Shown here piece by piece: positions 35,556-45,743 of a stretch of DNA of 64,000 nucleotides. Origin of the DNA: Aspidiotus rigidus (Eukaryota > Arthropoda > Insecta > Hemiptera > Diaspididae). The DNA is taken from NCBI GenBank assembly GCA_035079385.1, contig JAVHKY010000054.1:5991501-6055500 (forward strand), read 5' to 3'. Numbering within the stretch: position 1 is the first letter of the stretch; every line of letters begins with the position of its first letter. The position numbers and the translations under genes are program-made. A model generated the notes under the pieces. It saw only the letters and a list, made by a program, of their open reading frames with translations. It searched no databases and had not been told where the DNA came from.

Positions 35556-35978
35556 GTTCTGAACTTTGAAAAGTCTATTCTAGATACACGTCATAGCAAG
35601 AACACAAAAGTCTTAAAACTTGATGAAGAGGAAGGAATGACTTCGGTATTTTATACAACATTGAGCAGTTTTGGCCGGCCAATATCGAAGAAGCTTCCAT
35701 CTACAATGATCGCAAAAAAGAATGGGTGGAAAAGCTTTGACGAGTTAAAAAAATATCAGTATGGGAATTGGAAAATTCGTATTAATCGTAATGACACTTC
35801 GGATTTGATTTGTTCATGTCCCTTTTTTCTAAAACTTTTAACGTGCATACATTCTCTGGGTATGCTCATCCGCCTCCAACTTTGTAACGTTCCTCCTCAG
35901 GCCAAAAATGTGCCCCTAGAGCAGAAACGTAAACGAGGACGCCCGATGAAGGTAAAGAAAGCACTGTTAGTGCATTGA
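35556..35978 (+). pseudogene. SWIM zinc-finger C-terminus of a Mutator-like transposase
   Basis: An open plus-strand frame with a clear SWIM motif, CSCPFFLKLLTCIH, which fits C-x-C-x(n)-C-x-H. It is preceded by KKNGWKSFDELKKYQYGNW and followed by CNVPPQAKNVPLEQKRKRG and RPMKVKKALLVH, the basic tail usual after SWIM fingers in animal Mutator-like transposases. The frame opens after a stop at 35553; the first ATG, 35637, is internal to the homologous region. The catalytic DDE domain upstream is missing. SWIM fingers bind DNA or protein partners. Confidence 0.65.
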
Positions 35979-36889
35979 AGAGTATGTTTTGTTTCTCCGT
36001 TCTAATACCTAAGGGTTCTAGTCTCCTCAACTTTATGCGATTTTATTCTATTTCAGATTTTTGACAGATTTTATTTTGTTCTAGACTTTCAACGGATTAA
36101 ATTTCATTTTAGACTTTTGACTGATTTTAATTTATTTTTTACTTGAGCAGTCTACTGCTGAATTAACGTATTTTGCTGTTCAATGTTCTTTTTTGAGGTT
36201 GTATATATTATTTGCTGCGCGATCCTCAATTTGCTGTTCAATGCGATATTTTACTATGCATTATTTTCTTTGCTGTGGGATCCTCATTTTGCTGTGATTA
36301 CATTCTTTCCACGCGTAAACCATCTTTTTTGCTGTGCTCTAAAATCCAACCCAAAATTATAATCTATATTTTTATGAAATGATTTGAATTCGATCTACAA
36401 CAAAATTGCCTACAATCAATCTTCGGCAAGTTGGCGTCCTCCTCTAATCCACGGAATCAGGTAAATAATTTCATTATGTTTCTGTCATAATTGTGTCTTA
36501 ATCCTGTAACATTCATGTTGTAAATCTGTCATTATCTTGTAGAAATTGTGTCACAACTTCAACAGATTTCTGATACAATACTAAAATGAAAACGACATTA
36601 CATTTTTTTTTTTTCTCACATTTCTGTTTTTAACTGATGTTTGTATTCTGTGACCATTCTGCTTTAATTCTGACACAATGATGACAGCAAAATATTTTGA
36701 GAATGACAACAGACTAATGGCAGTACTTTTAAATTCTGCCAGAATTCTACGACAACTCTGACATAATGATGTTGTCTGTCTGACATGATTCTGATTCTGT
36801 CATTTTTGAAAGTGACAGAGAATAAAGTGAGTCTCATTCTGTAAGAATTCTGTTATCTGTCAGATTCCGTCAACCGGGATGGAACTCAG

Positions 36890-37320
36890 CATTGTACTAG
36901 TATACTGTAAACTACAGCATTTTGTTACAATTATAGATCACGGTATTGTACCAGCACAGTAGACCTTAGTTTTTTGGTAGACAATACTATTACACTGGTA
37001 CTGAGAACCACAGTATTGCACAGGTACTGTTGCCTACAGAATTGCACTATAGTATGCTGTAGACCATTGTACTGCACTAGTGTGTTGTGGACCACTGCAT
37101 TGTACTGCGATTGTAGACCGCGGTAGTGCACTGGAATGTACTGCATATCATAGACCCCAGTATCGCACAGACACTGCAAATTTACCATAGTATTGCAGGA
37201 CTGTGGATCACGGCAGTGCACTGGTATGTACGATGGACCATGGTGTCATACTCGTACTATAGTACTAATGGCTATAACATCATCGCACTGGTATGGTGGA
37301 CCACAGTGGTGTACACTAGT
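36890..37320. repeat. Degenerate minisatellite, ~26-30-bp unit
   Basis: About fifteen imperfect copies of a unit close to CACAGTATTGCACTGG plus TACTGTAGAC. Many words are self-complementary (ACTAGT, CAGTACTG), so the array is hairpin-rich. It starts ten bases after the right end of the inverted-repeat element. Confidence 0.75.
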
Positions 37321-39179
37321 TCTCGCCTAAAAACAAAACAAGAGTGATTTCCAAAAATGTATCGACGACAAAACCACAGTCACTGTCTTGCAGAGAGTTT
37401 TAATCGATAATCACAAGGTTTTGTGTTACAAATATGAATGAAAAAATTACTAGAAAAAAATATCATACACTCAAGACTGATAACCTATATTTTTTTCCGG
37501 TTTCACGCTATATCCTTCGGAAAAACTCTTAGAGGCTGAGTCAAACACACCAGCAATCATAGCAGACAGCTCGAAGTTTTTAAAACATTTGAACAAAATT
37601 TGTCAGATCCTGCTGATATTGAATTTTGAGCTACAGAAAAACATTGATGCCAACTCGGACTATAAAACTTACTTCACAGCCCAGGATACGCTACATTATT
37701 TTGTACATTCATATACACGAGGGTATGAAATTTTCAAACAAGGTTTGGGATGAAAGCCCATATGAAACGTCTGTAAATTTTCCGCGCTGCATGCGAATAA
37801 AAGAAAGGTAATATGTAGCGCGGATGAAGTAACAATTCACAAGTGCACGAGTGTACTCGTCGTACCTCTGCATAAATTCCACCAGCGTCGCGGCACTGCA
37901 CTGCAGTCGCATAGTCTACCGAATACCTTGTTCATAATTGTCGCAAATACGTACAGTGCACACTTGAGGGAAACCACCTAATTTCGAATTCCCTCTAACA
38001 GTGACAATATCAGCACTCTTGTTTTTCAGTAGTCATAAATGCATTCCAAGCATCAGCTCGAAGGGTACATGAAAACGATAAGAATGGAAAAACCTGCTCA
38101 CTCTCTTCTCCCCGCCTTTCTCCCTCGCATTAAGTTCAATAAAACCGAAATTTAAAATGTCACTAACCATAATGATGGTTCTTCTTTGCTTGAAGAACGT
38201 GTGAATAAAGAGAGACTGCGTAAATATAATGTGAAGTACCGTAGGCGTCATTATAATTGGCGTCCGCGAAAAAAGGGTTGTTAAGCACGCTTGTCTCTTT
38301 CTCGACCGGCTGCAATTTTTCCTTGCAAGTTTCCGTTATTCTTGAAAATGACGACGAGAACGGCATCAGTACTCTTATGTGCGCGAAAAATATTCCACCA
38401 TCACCTCTCCCTTTTTTATATTCATTGTTAATGAATATTGCTGAACACACACTTTCATCAACCGTTATTCAAACCAGTCGCCTTCTTTATTCGTCTACAT
38501 ACAGCGTATTATGCACATCGTATAAAGTGCACAGAGTAGCGTGTTAAATATCACGAGAAGAACCGCTCAAAAAAATAAAATTTCGTTGCATACGTATTTC
38601 CCTTTGTTACCAAATTAAAATGTACTTTTTTTTTCGCTCTTTGAATGGATTCTTTTTCCGCGTCGTTCTTTCTTCTTTTAGTGCCTCTCATCTCGCTTTG
38701 ACCTCGATCACTCCTTCTCTGTTACACTTTGTAAGTGCGTCTTTCTCATCAGCATTTCTTTAACGATATTTTTTAATCAAGCGAAGTTCAGACCAACACT
38801 TCAAGCGGGCTTAATTATTCGCGCACACATATCACTATTTTTCGTGCCAGATGAAAAATACGTGATGCTGGCTCTCGACGAACGTTCCCCGTTTCGAATG
38901 GGGGATAACTTCCATTGTCAGAATTTAACTTTAATTTTGTTGCCCTACTAACTAGCTTCTTAGCGTACAATGATAATGATGATCTTCTTGTTAGTAGGTA
39001 GTTGTTTATTATTATTTTTCATCATCTTTATGCTCCTGCGAAAATAGAATTTACATCCCAGAATGCAAGGAAAATATCATCACTAAAAGTCCGAAATTTC
39101 TTGTGCAGAATATAGTGAACAAGAACTATGACAGTATAGATCCTCGAATTTGAGAGGTACATCGCCTGAGGCTAAAATA
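37321..39179. other. No recognisable gene
   Basis: Short frames on both strands (37626-37811, 38163-38547) lack any family resemblance. The sequence is less AT-extreme than the transposon-rich parts and could be host intergenic or intronic DNA. Confidence 0.35.
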
Positions 39180-39490
39180 TGTTACCAGCTCAATGGAAGT
39201 TTGCGATGAATCTTTTCTAGCGCAAAAACGCAAAACGTCAAATGTAGATACCTCAAATAATCTACGGAATTTTCCCTATCTCTAATTTATCTTCAATTTG
39301 AGCCCAATACGAAGTTTCTACGTCCTTTCTGAGCTGGGTACTGGACCAAAATGTGCCAAAAAATGAACAATTTGTCAAAATTCTCAAAGATGAAAAATTG
39401 CTTAAGCTTTCACTCGATTTACTCGTAAAATTTAACGCTGATTTTGAAAAAAAAAAAAAAAAAACTGAAAAATCTTACTAAGCCTTAAAG
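39180..39490 (+). mobile_element. Left-arm fragment of the 1157-2957 element family
   Basis: Aligns in order with 1173-1600: ATGTTACCAG, TAGCGCAAAAACGCAAAACG, TCTGAGCTGGGTACTGGA, AAAATGTGCC, TAAAATTTAACGC. The right arm is absent. Confidence 0.6.
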
Positions 39491-39502
39491 TGGAAGAATT
39501 GC

Positions 39503-39690
39503 CGTTTCATCGGCTACTAATGACCATTTTCTCAACTACTGGTGGCCATTCTCTCGGCTACTACTGGTGACCGTTCTCTTGACTACTGGTAACTGTTCCA
39601 TCGAGAACTTATGGCCGCTCTGTCGGCTACCGGTGACCGTCTCTCGGCCCTTATTGGTGACCGATTTCTCGGCTACTTATTGGTGGTGGA
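39503..39690 (+). repeat. Degenerate minisatellite, ~28-33-bp unit
   Basis: About six copies of a unit near TCTCGGCTACTACTGGTGAC plus CGTT, with variable length. Confidence 0.7.
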
Positions 39691-40273
39691 TTAGACGGAC
39701 AGGGAGCTTGCTAATGGTTTTGGAGAACATGAACGGGCCCGCGTTTACCAAACATTCGCTGGACTGTAATCAAGATCTTCAGAAAGCCTCTCTGCATTTT
39801 CTAAAAGGAAAGTCAATCAACAAGCGAGAGAGGAATTCGAGATTTTCATAGCGTTTCATCAAGATGAGGTCACCCTTCTGAATAATACATCTGGCATACT
39901 TTTCAACTCATTTATCAGGTACATTGTATAACTATTTTCTGGTCTGTACTTGTTTTATGTTTAATTTTTTCTTTCTTTGCTTCCTGTATCTTAGTCTCAT
40001 AGTCTTACTCCTTGTTTGCCTGAAGATGGTCGGCTTGCGTGGATTGGAATCGGGTTGCGTGTAACGTACTTTATCTTACGTGTCTGTAAAATGATATATT
40101 CATGTATTTGATTATTACGTCTCTTACCTACGAGGACTTCCTCTCTTTCTCTCCTTCTTTTGTCAATGTCCTTTACGTTATCTCACAGTTCTTCAGTGTT
40201 GTTACTGCATAAACTTAGAATCTTTCAAGGAAGAGCCAGTCGTCAAGACGATTTCACCAATATGCACATACGT
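39691..40273. other. No recognisable gene
   Basis: No coding or repeat similarity identified between the minisatellite and the long-TIR element. Confidence 0.35.
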
Positions 40274-40739
40274 TATAGTGGAGGCGAATTAGACCTTAGT
40301 CTATGCATTTTGGTGGTAACGGTGGGAAGTTGTGAAAACCTGTGAGGTATGGTTCTGGGAACAACCTATTAAAGTTGCCGCCCCCACCTGCTGTGCAAAA
40401 TATTTTCTGGTACTTTTTGGCCCCCAAATTGATTTTTTTCGGTTTTTGGCGCATATCTTGGGAAATATTGACTGTAGATGAGAAATTTTGGCAATAAAAG
40501 ATTCGCCATAAATTTTATGACATCTTAGAGTATCCATTTATTAGCCTACGTCAAATGCTGAGCCACCAAATGCCGCTAAGAATCAGGAAAATACTGAGAA
40601 AATGCAATTCTTCGGTATTTTTCGTCGTTTTTTCATCTCAAGATTGAAGAAAGTTGGTTGGATGGGGGGGGGGGGGAATTTGGTCACGGAAATTCTTGTC
40701 GTGAAATTCACTACTAGATAGAGAATTTTGATCATTAGC
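40274..40739 (+). repeat. Left long inverted arm
   Basis: Inverted match to 41850-42321. Starts TATAGTGGAGGCGAATTAG and ends ATCATTAGC. Confidence 0.8.
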
Positions 40740-40747
40740 TATTCGCC

Positions 40748-41593
40748 CATGCCACTTCTGCCTTCTACAGAAATGGGGAAGAGAACGAGTGTCGAAAAAG
40801 TATTGAACCTTAATGCAGAAAACATGATCAACGTTTTCAACAACGCTGAAAGTACTAAAGACGAGATGTTCACTGCGGCACGCCGGTCCATCACATTGTT
40901 GTACGGCTCGAAGGGCTTCAAAAGAACAGTGTTTATCTGGCTTCGCTGCCTCCTACATCTGACGCCATACGTCAACACGTATTTCAAACGTTTCACCAAG
41001 TTCAGACGTAGAGAGGAAATTTGATGCAGCCCTCAGATTGGAGCTGGTAGTTACGAGATGGACAATTGATACCAATCATGATGAAGAACCCATCCGCACC
41101 AGACGCGTTATTACATATTTTGATTTCATGCGAATGCTTGAAACGCTATTTGTCAGTATGCACTTGCAAAAAAGCCGGTCAGTCACACCAAAAAAAGAAT
41201 GAAAACACATCCTCGTTAACTCGATGTCTGTCATCTCGAGTTCCTAATGACACTGAATGTTACCTTGATTACTCGAAAACACTGCACCTCTAATTCAAAT
41301 GTTGGTCCCTTTAGCTTCGAGTTATCGAGGATGTACCGACTGTACATATGATAAAATTCACTCCATCTTTCATGACCGTACGAGTAACTAATTCTCTATT
41401 TTTCGTTATTTTAGAACTGAAATGCTCCCAGTTATGTTCAGGATGCATGAGAGTGTCTTGCCTGAACGCCGAGGTTGAAGCCGAAAGAATGGACAATTCA
41501 GGGGATAATGATTTAATGGACCTGCTAACGGATGATGATGAAATAAATTCAGCAGCGGATTCTGATTTACTTGAGTCGAGCGATAAAGAATAA
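40748..41593 (+). pseudogene. Cysteine-rich C-terminal gene fragment with a probable intron
   Basis: Function unknown. Readable segments in order: MGKRTSVEKVLNLNAENM, ARRSITLLYGSKGF, then (after a frame change near 40925) LASLPPTSDAIRQHVFQTFH and QVQT followed by a TAG where Trp is expected. Then come MQPSDWSW, (after another change) APDALLH, a first cysteine cluster CECLKRYLSVCTCKKA, and a second cluster LKCSQLCSGCMRVSCLN with an acidic tail to the stop at 41593. Between the clusters a ~237-bp segment begins GTCAGT at 41178 and ends TTATTTTAG at 41414. Removing it keeps the frame, so it looks like a real intron. I know this motif order from uncharacterised invertebrate proteins. The copy is disabled by at least two stops and two frameshifts. 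Confidence 0.55.
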
Positions 41594-41849
41594 AAAATTC
41601 CATTTTTGTATATTTCCTCAATTACATACAAATTATAACGTACAAAAGTTTCATTTTTTGGACATCTCATCACATTATATATGGTTATTTCCAGAGTGTA
41701 GATGAAGTGTACAACTGAACCTAGATCAATGTTTTCTTTACAGCCTATATTTGATATCAAAGAATACAAAAAAGTCATCAGAAAAATACGTCATTTTTCT
41801 TACACTTCACTATTTCTGACGACACTTCTAGGCGATAGCTTGGACCTAC

Positions 41850-42321
41850 GCTAATGATCAAAGTACTCTATCTAGTGGTAAATTTCACGACAAAAATTTC
41901 CGTGACCAAATCCCCCCCCCCCAACCAACTTTCTTCAATCTTGAGATGAAACCGAAAAACGACAAAAAATACCGAAGAATTGTATTTTCTCAGTATTTTC
42001 CTGATTCTTAGCGGCATTTGTAGGCTCAGCCTTTGACGTAGGCTAATAAATGGATACTCTAAGATGTCATAAAATTTATGGCGAATCTTTTATTGCCAAA
42101 ATTTCTCATCTACAATCAATATTTCTCAAGATATGCGTCAAAAACCGAAAAAAATTAATTTGAGGGCAAAAAAGTGCCACGAAATATTTTTCACAGTAGG
42201 TGGGGGGCGGCAACTTTAATAGGTTGGTCCCGGGACCATACCTCACGGGTTTCTACAACTTCCCGCCGTTACCCCCAAAATGAATAGACCATCAACTTTT
42301 AGGTCTAATTCGCCTCTACTA
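41850..42321 (-). repeat. Right long inverted arm
   Basis: Inverted counterpart of 40274-40739, with GCTAATGATCAAA at its inner end and AATTCGCCTCTACTA at its outer end. Confidence 0.8.
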
Positions 42322-44314
42322 TCATGCAGTACCAAATTTTGAGATTCTCGGAGACATGCGTGTTGACAACAGGAAAAACCAGAATCACCCTTAGGGGGCC
42401 TTCAAATGTGCTTCGTACCAACATCAATATTGAATCGACGACCATGAAGATACAATGGCTAATGACAACGTCGTCCTCGTAGGAACTAAAATAAAAAAAC
42501 TCGTATTTAAATAATCAACTACTCGGAAAATGAAGAAAAATTCATCCGCTTTAAAACTCCGAGGGTAGAGAAAACGAATTGCCTTGACTTTGTGTATGGA
42601 TTATGAAAATACCGCGATAAAGATAAAGGGGAGTGAGCAAAATGTAGGATAGAACTGGTCGTATCGCCGACGCCGAAGTCTAACACATCGAACCGAGCAA
42701 TTTTTACTGTCGCTAAATTATCCCGTCAGTCTGCGTAATCGAGGCGATGTTTTCTTTTTTTTCATCTTCTTCTTCTTCCTTCATCGTCTTGAAAATCGTA
42801 TCAATGCGAAAGATTTTATTTTGCGCGATGATAAGTAAAACGACGACATCAAGTAGACGTTTCTTTTGAGCGCTCCGCCGTGTGCCACCGCTTTTCATCT
42901 CGTTTCTATCATAATGACTAGTAATTTTTCTCCTCGCTTCTACTCGCGAACTCGACATCTTCAAAACTCCAATCGAGCGTGGAAAATCGACGAATTTAGG
43001 CGATGAACGAAAGCGAAAACGCGAGAGGAGGGGGTAGGAGAAATGTAGAATGATAATATTCTCGTACCGATGAAGAAAAATTGAAGGCAAAGAATATATG
43101 AGTTACCCTACGAAGAAATGGGGTACCTATTTTGAAGGGAAACGCGGACGCGGTACCCGACGAAAAAAGAAAATTGTAATAGGTAACATTTCGCTCAAAC
43201 TATTTATCAACGAGCCTTTGCGTCTTACCGTAATCGATTCCGGCTGTTTGAATGGGCAACCCTAATGCCGAAAGGAAATGCTAAAAATGTACGAATACTT
43301 GTATCAACATCAACAATCGGTCCCCGAAATTTTCTTTTTTTCTTTTTTCCTTTTGCTTTTTCCTGTCCGTCCTGTTCGTTACCCTACGACGTAATTTATT
43401 CGTCGTAATCTGTTGCTCGTTGTAGCGAACAACTAGTGGCGCGTACTTCGTTCGCCCACCGCTTGCTTCTTCCATTTTCGTCGGAATTCTCGTCTTGTCG
43501 AACCATCATTCTTGGTACTTCACGAATTGGAACACGAAGTTCGAGGACGTCAAACATGTACCCAAGGTGGAAGAAAAAATTTACAGCTTCTTACATTACG
43601 TGTAGAAGCAGCGAAATACACACGATTTGGTTTTTCGTTGCAAATGCTCCTATCTTTGCGATGAGAAGTCCGCCGGTTTCAAAGTCGCCGCCTACTCTTT
43701 CATAAATCCGCTCCTGCAACTATTCCAAGTTCTTCCCTTTTTGTAGGTCTTACATCCTAAAAGCTCAGTTGTATTTTCATAAACACCACGAATACGTACA
43801 TTGACGGCTTTTGAAATCCTTCCCGCTCATGATATAGTCAACACTTTTACAGGTTTTACCTACGCTGTTTATAGGGCCTAAAGCTGAAAAATTTTCAATC
43901 CTTTTGTCTCATACAATAAGAATTTCTCAATTTCGAAAAGGGGTGTTATAGAGACTTGCTATTGTAGAAGGATTTCGATGAAACCGAAAAGGAGACCGTT
44001 TGTCTGATAACGTGAGTTTAGCGTGGAACCCCCTTACACTTCTGGTGAAAATGTAACGTTGTATCTAATGATGAATATAGATTATAGCATCTCACGGATC
44101 ACAAAACTGAATTGAATGGATACTATCTGACCGGGTCGTGTTAATGCGACAGCAGCACGAACTGCCGAAATATGTGGTAACTTACTGTATAAGAGTTTCC
44201 ATTAGAGGATCAAGCCGCAATACTTGAATTACGTAGGCTTATTAGGGGATGCAGATTTTCGCTTCGCGGTCAAATCGCATGCTTACCCAAGGATGAAACC
44301 ATCTACGTCCGTAT
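42322..44314. other. No recognisable gene
   Basis: Moderately GC-richer than the surrounding transposon DNA, with CGTCG-containing words and arginine-rich short frames (43281-43475, 43436-43705) that resemble no family. It could be host sequence. Confidence 0.35.
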
Positions 44315-45743
44315 CGACGTCAAAGATCGATATCTAGAATCGATATTGAAGATTTATATCAACGGTTTTGGAGGCTAGAGGCACTTTGCCCCTGAAGGTA
44401 CCTTGCCTCCAGTGAGGCGGGCGGGCGGAGGTTAGCTAAAATTTCAAAGGCTCACTGGAGGCTTCGAAGCGCCTCAAAGGACCCTTCTGAAGGCATCTGG
44501 AGCTACCCCCAAAGTGCCTCCGGAATGCTAAAGTGAGGATTTAAACCAAGGTGTTGGAAGCTGGAGCATTTTCACTCCGGAGGTACTTTTTTTCACCTAA
44601 AGGCTTGGAGGTGCTTCCAACGACCCTTTAGGAGGCATTTGCTTTCAGCAGTATTCTATTCCTTGAAACCTCATCCAGCCACTTTGAAGCTAGCTCTGCT
44701 CGGTTCGAATAAAAGCCAAAGTTTTAAATACTCCTTCTGAATATTATCTGTCATCTGGCAACACTGATAGGCCAATATGTTACATCTGGTCTCACTGATC
44801 AACGTTACAAGTCTTTGAAGGCGTCTCCGATACTGCCTCCAGAGGAATTTTCTCCACTTTCAGTAATTGCGCTGGAGGCACTTGGAGGTACCTCAAGAGA
44901 CATACTTTGGAGGTCAGGAGGCGTCTCCAAACTTGTCCACTGGAGGCAACCGGAGTCGGAGGGTCATTTTCTGTATTCGTTCTGGAGGCGGAGGCCTTCA
45001 AAAGTTAGTATGCCTCCACCCTTGATTTATATCAAGGGTGTTGGAGGCATAATTATTTTTGGAGGTCTCCGGAACGAATACAGAAAATGACCCTCCGACT
45101 CCGGTTGCCTCCAGTGGACAGGTTCGGGAACGCCTCCTGACCTCCAAAGTATGTCTCTAAAGGTACCTCCAAGTGCCTTCAGTACAATTACTGAAATTGG
45201 AGAAAATGCCTCCGGAGGCATTGTCGGAGACGCCTTGTAATATTGATCAGTGTGATCAGATGTAGCATATTGGCCTACCAGTGTTGCCAGATGACAGATG
45301 ATACTCAAAAGGTGGATTCAAAACTTCGGCTTTTAGCCGACCGAGCAGCGTTAGCATCAATTGTGGCGAATAAGGTTTTAAAAAAATGCCTCCTAAAGGG
45401 TCTTTGGAAGCACCTCCAAGCCTCTAGGTGGGAGCAAGGTACCTAGGAGGCAAAATGCTCCAGCCTCCAACACTTTGGTTTAAATCCTCACTATAGCACT
45501 CCGGAGGCACTTTATGGGTAGCTCCAGACGCCTCCAAAAGGGTCCTTGGAATCGCCTCCGTGCCTTCAGTGAGCCTTCAAAATTTTAGCTAGCCTCCGCC
45601 ACCTTCACACTGGAGGCAGAGGCGAAGTGCCTCCAGCCTCCAACACCCTTGATTTATATTTAAAGTACATTTTTAAATCGATACTGAAATCAATATTCAA
45701 ACACTATGTTAGATATCAATATGGAAATCGATGTTTGACGTCG
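44315..45743. mobile_element. 1.43-kb spacerless palindrome (foldback element)
   Basis: From CGACGTCAAA at 44315 to TTTGACGTCG at 45743 the sequence is one imperfect palindrome. Its geometric centre (45029) falls inside ACCCTTGATTTATATCAAGG, a self-complementary core with essentially no loop. Each arm (~715 bp) is packed with GGAGGC/GCCTCC words. The phrase GGGTGTTGGAGGC occurs at the centre and near the right end (mutated at the left). The arms differ by many point changes and some small gaps, so they are old. The long frames across it on both strands (for example 44815-45308) mirror one another and are not genes. Confidence 0.85.

Larger units (their letters stand above)
29064..36880 (+). 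mobile_element. ~7.8-kb inverted-repeat element with SWIM (Mutator-like) remnant, LINE-invaded
   Basis: The left end ATCCCGGTTGACGGAA, and ACAGATAA a few bases further in, recur in reverse complement at the right end (36853-36880). Both subterminal zones are unusually rich in CTGTCA/TGACAG words (29085-29460 and 36470-36870), which also favours a single element. A SWIM zinc-finger remnant at 35556-35978 points to a Mutator-like transposase. No 8-9 bp target duplication is visible. About 4 kb of the interior is a minus-strand LINE (30150-34150), with a shorter LINE scrap next to it. That the two ends belong together is an inference. Confidence 0.55.
40274..42321 (+). mobile_element. Long-TIR element enclosing a cysteine-rich gene fragment
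   Basis: Two arms of about 470 bp (40274-40739 and 41850-42321) are inverted copies with scattered substitutions and small gaps. They include a G12 run on one side and a C-run on the other, GGTAACGGTGGGAAGTTGT near the outer end and TTTGATCATTAGC near the inner end. The ~1.1 kb between them carries a broken gene read on the plus strand. Outer boundaries are approximate and no target duplication is obvious. The superfamily is unknown to me. Confidence 0.7.

Noticed and set aside
29055..36889. 9-bp target duplication for the SWIM-bearing element
   Set aside because: The flanking 9-mers (ATGTATTAG and GGAACTCAG) do not match.
44815..45308. Pair of ~90-codon frames on opposite strands with similar proteins
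   Set aside because: They mirror each other because they lie in the two arms of the 1.43-kb palindrome, and their residues follow the GGAGGC repeat.
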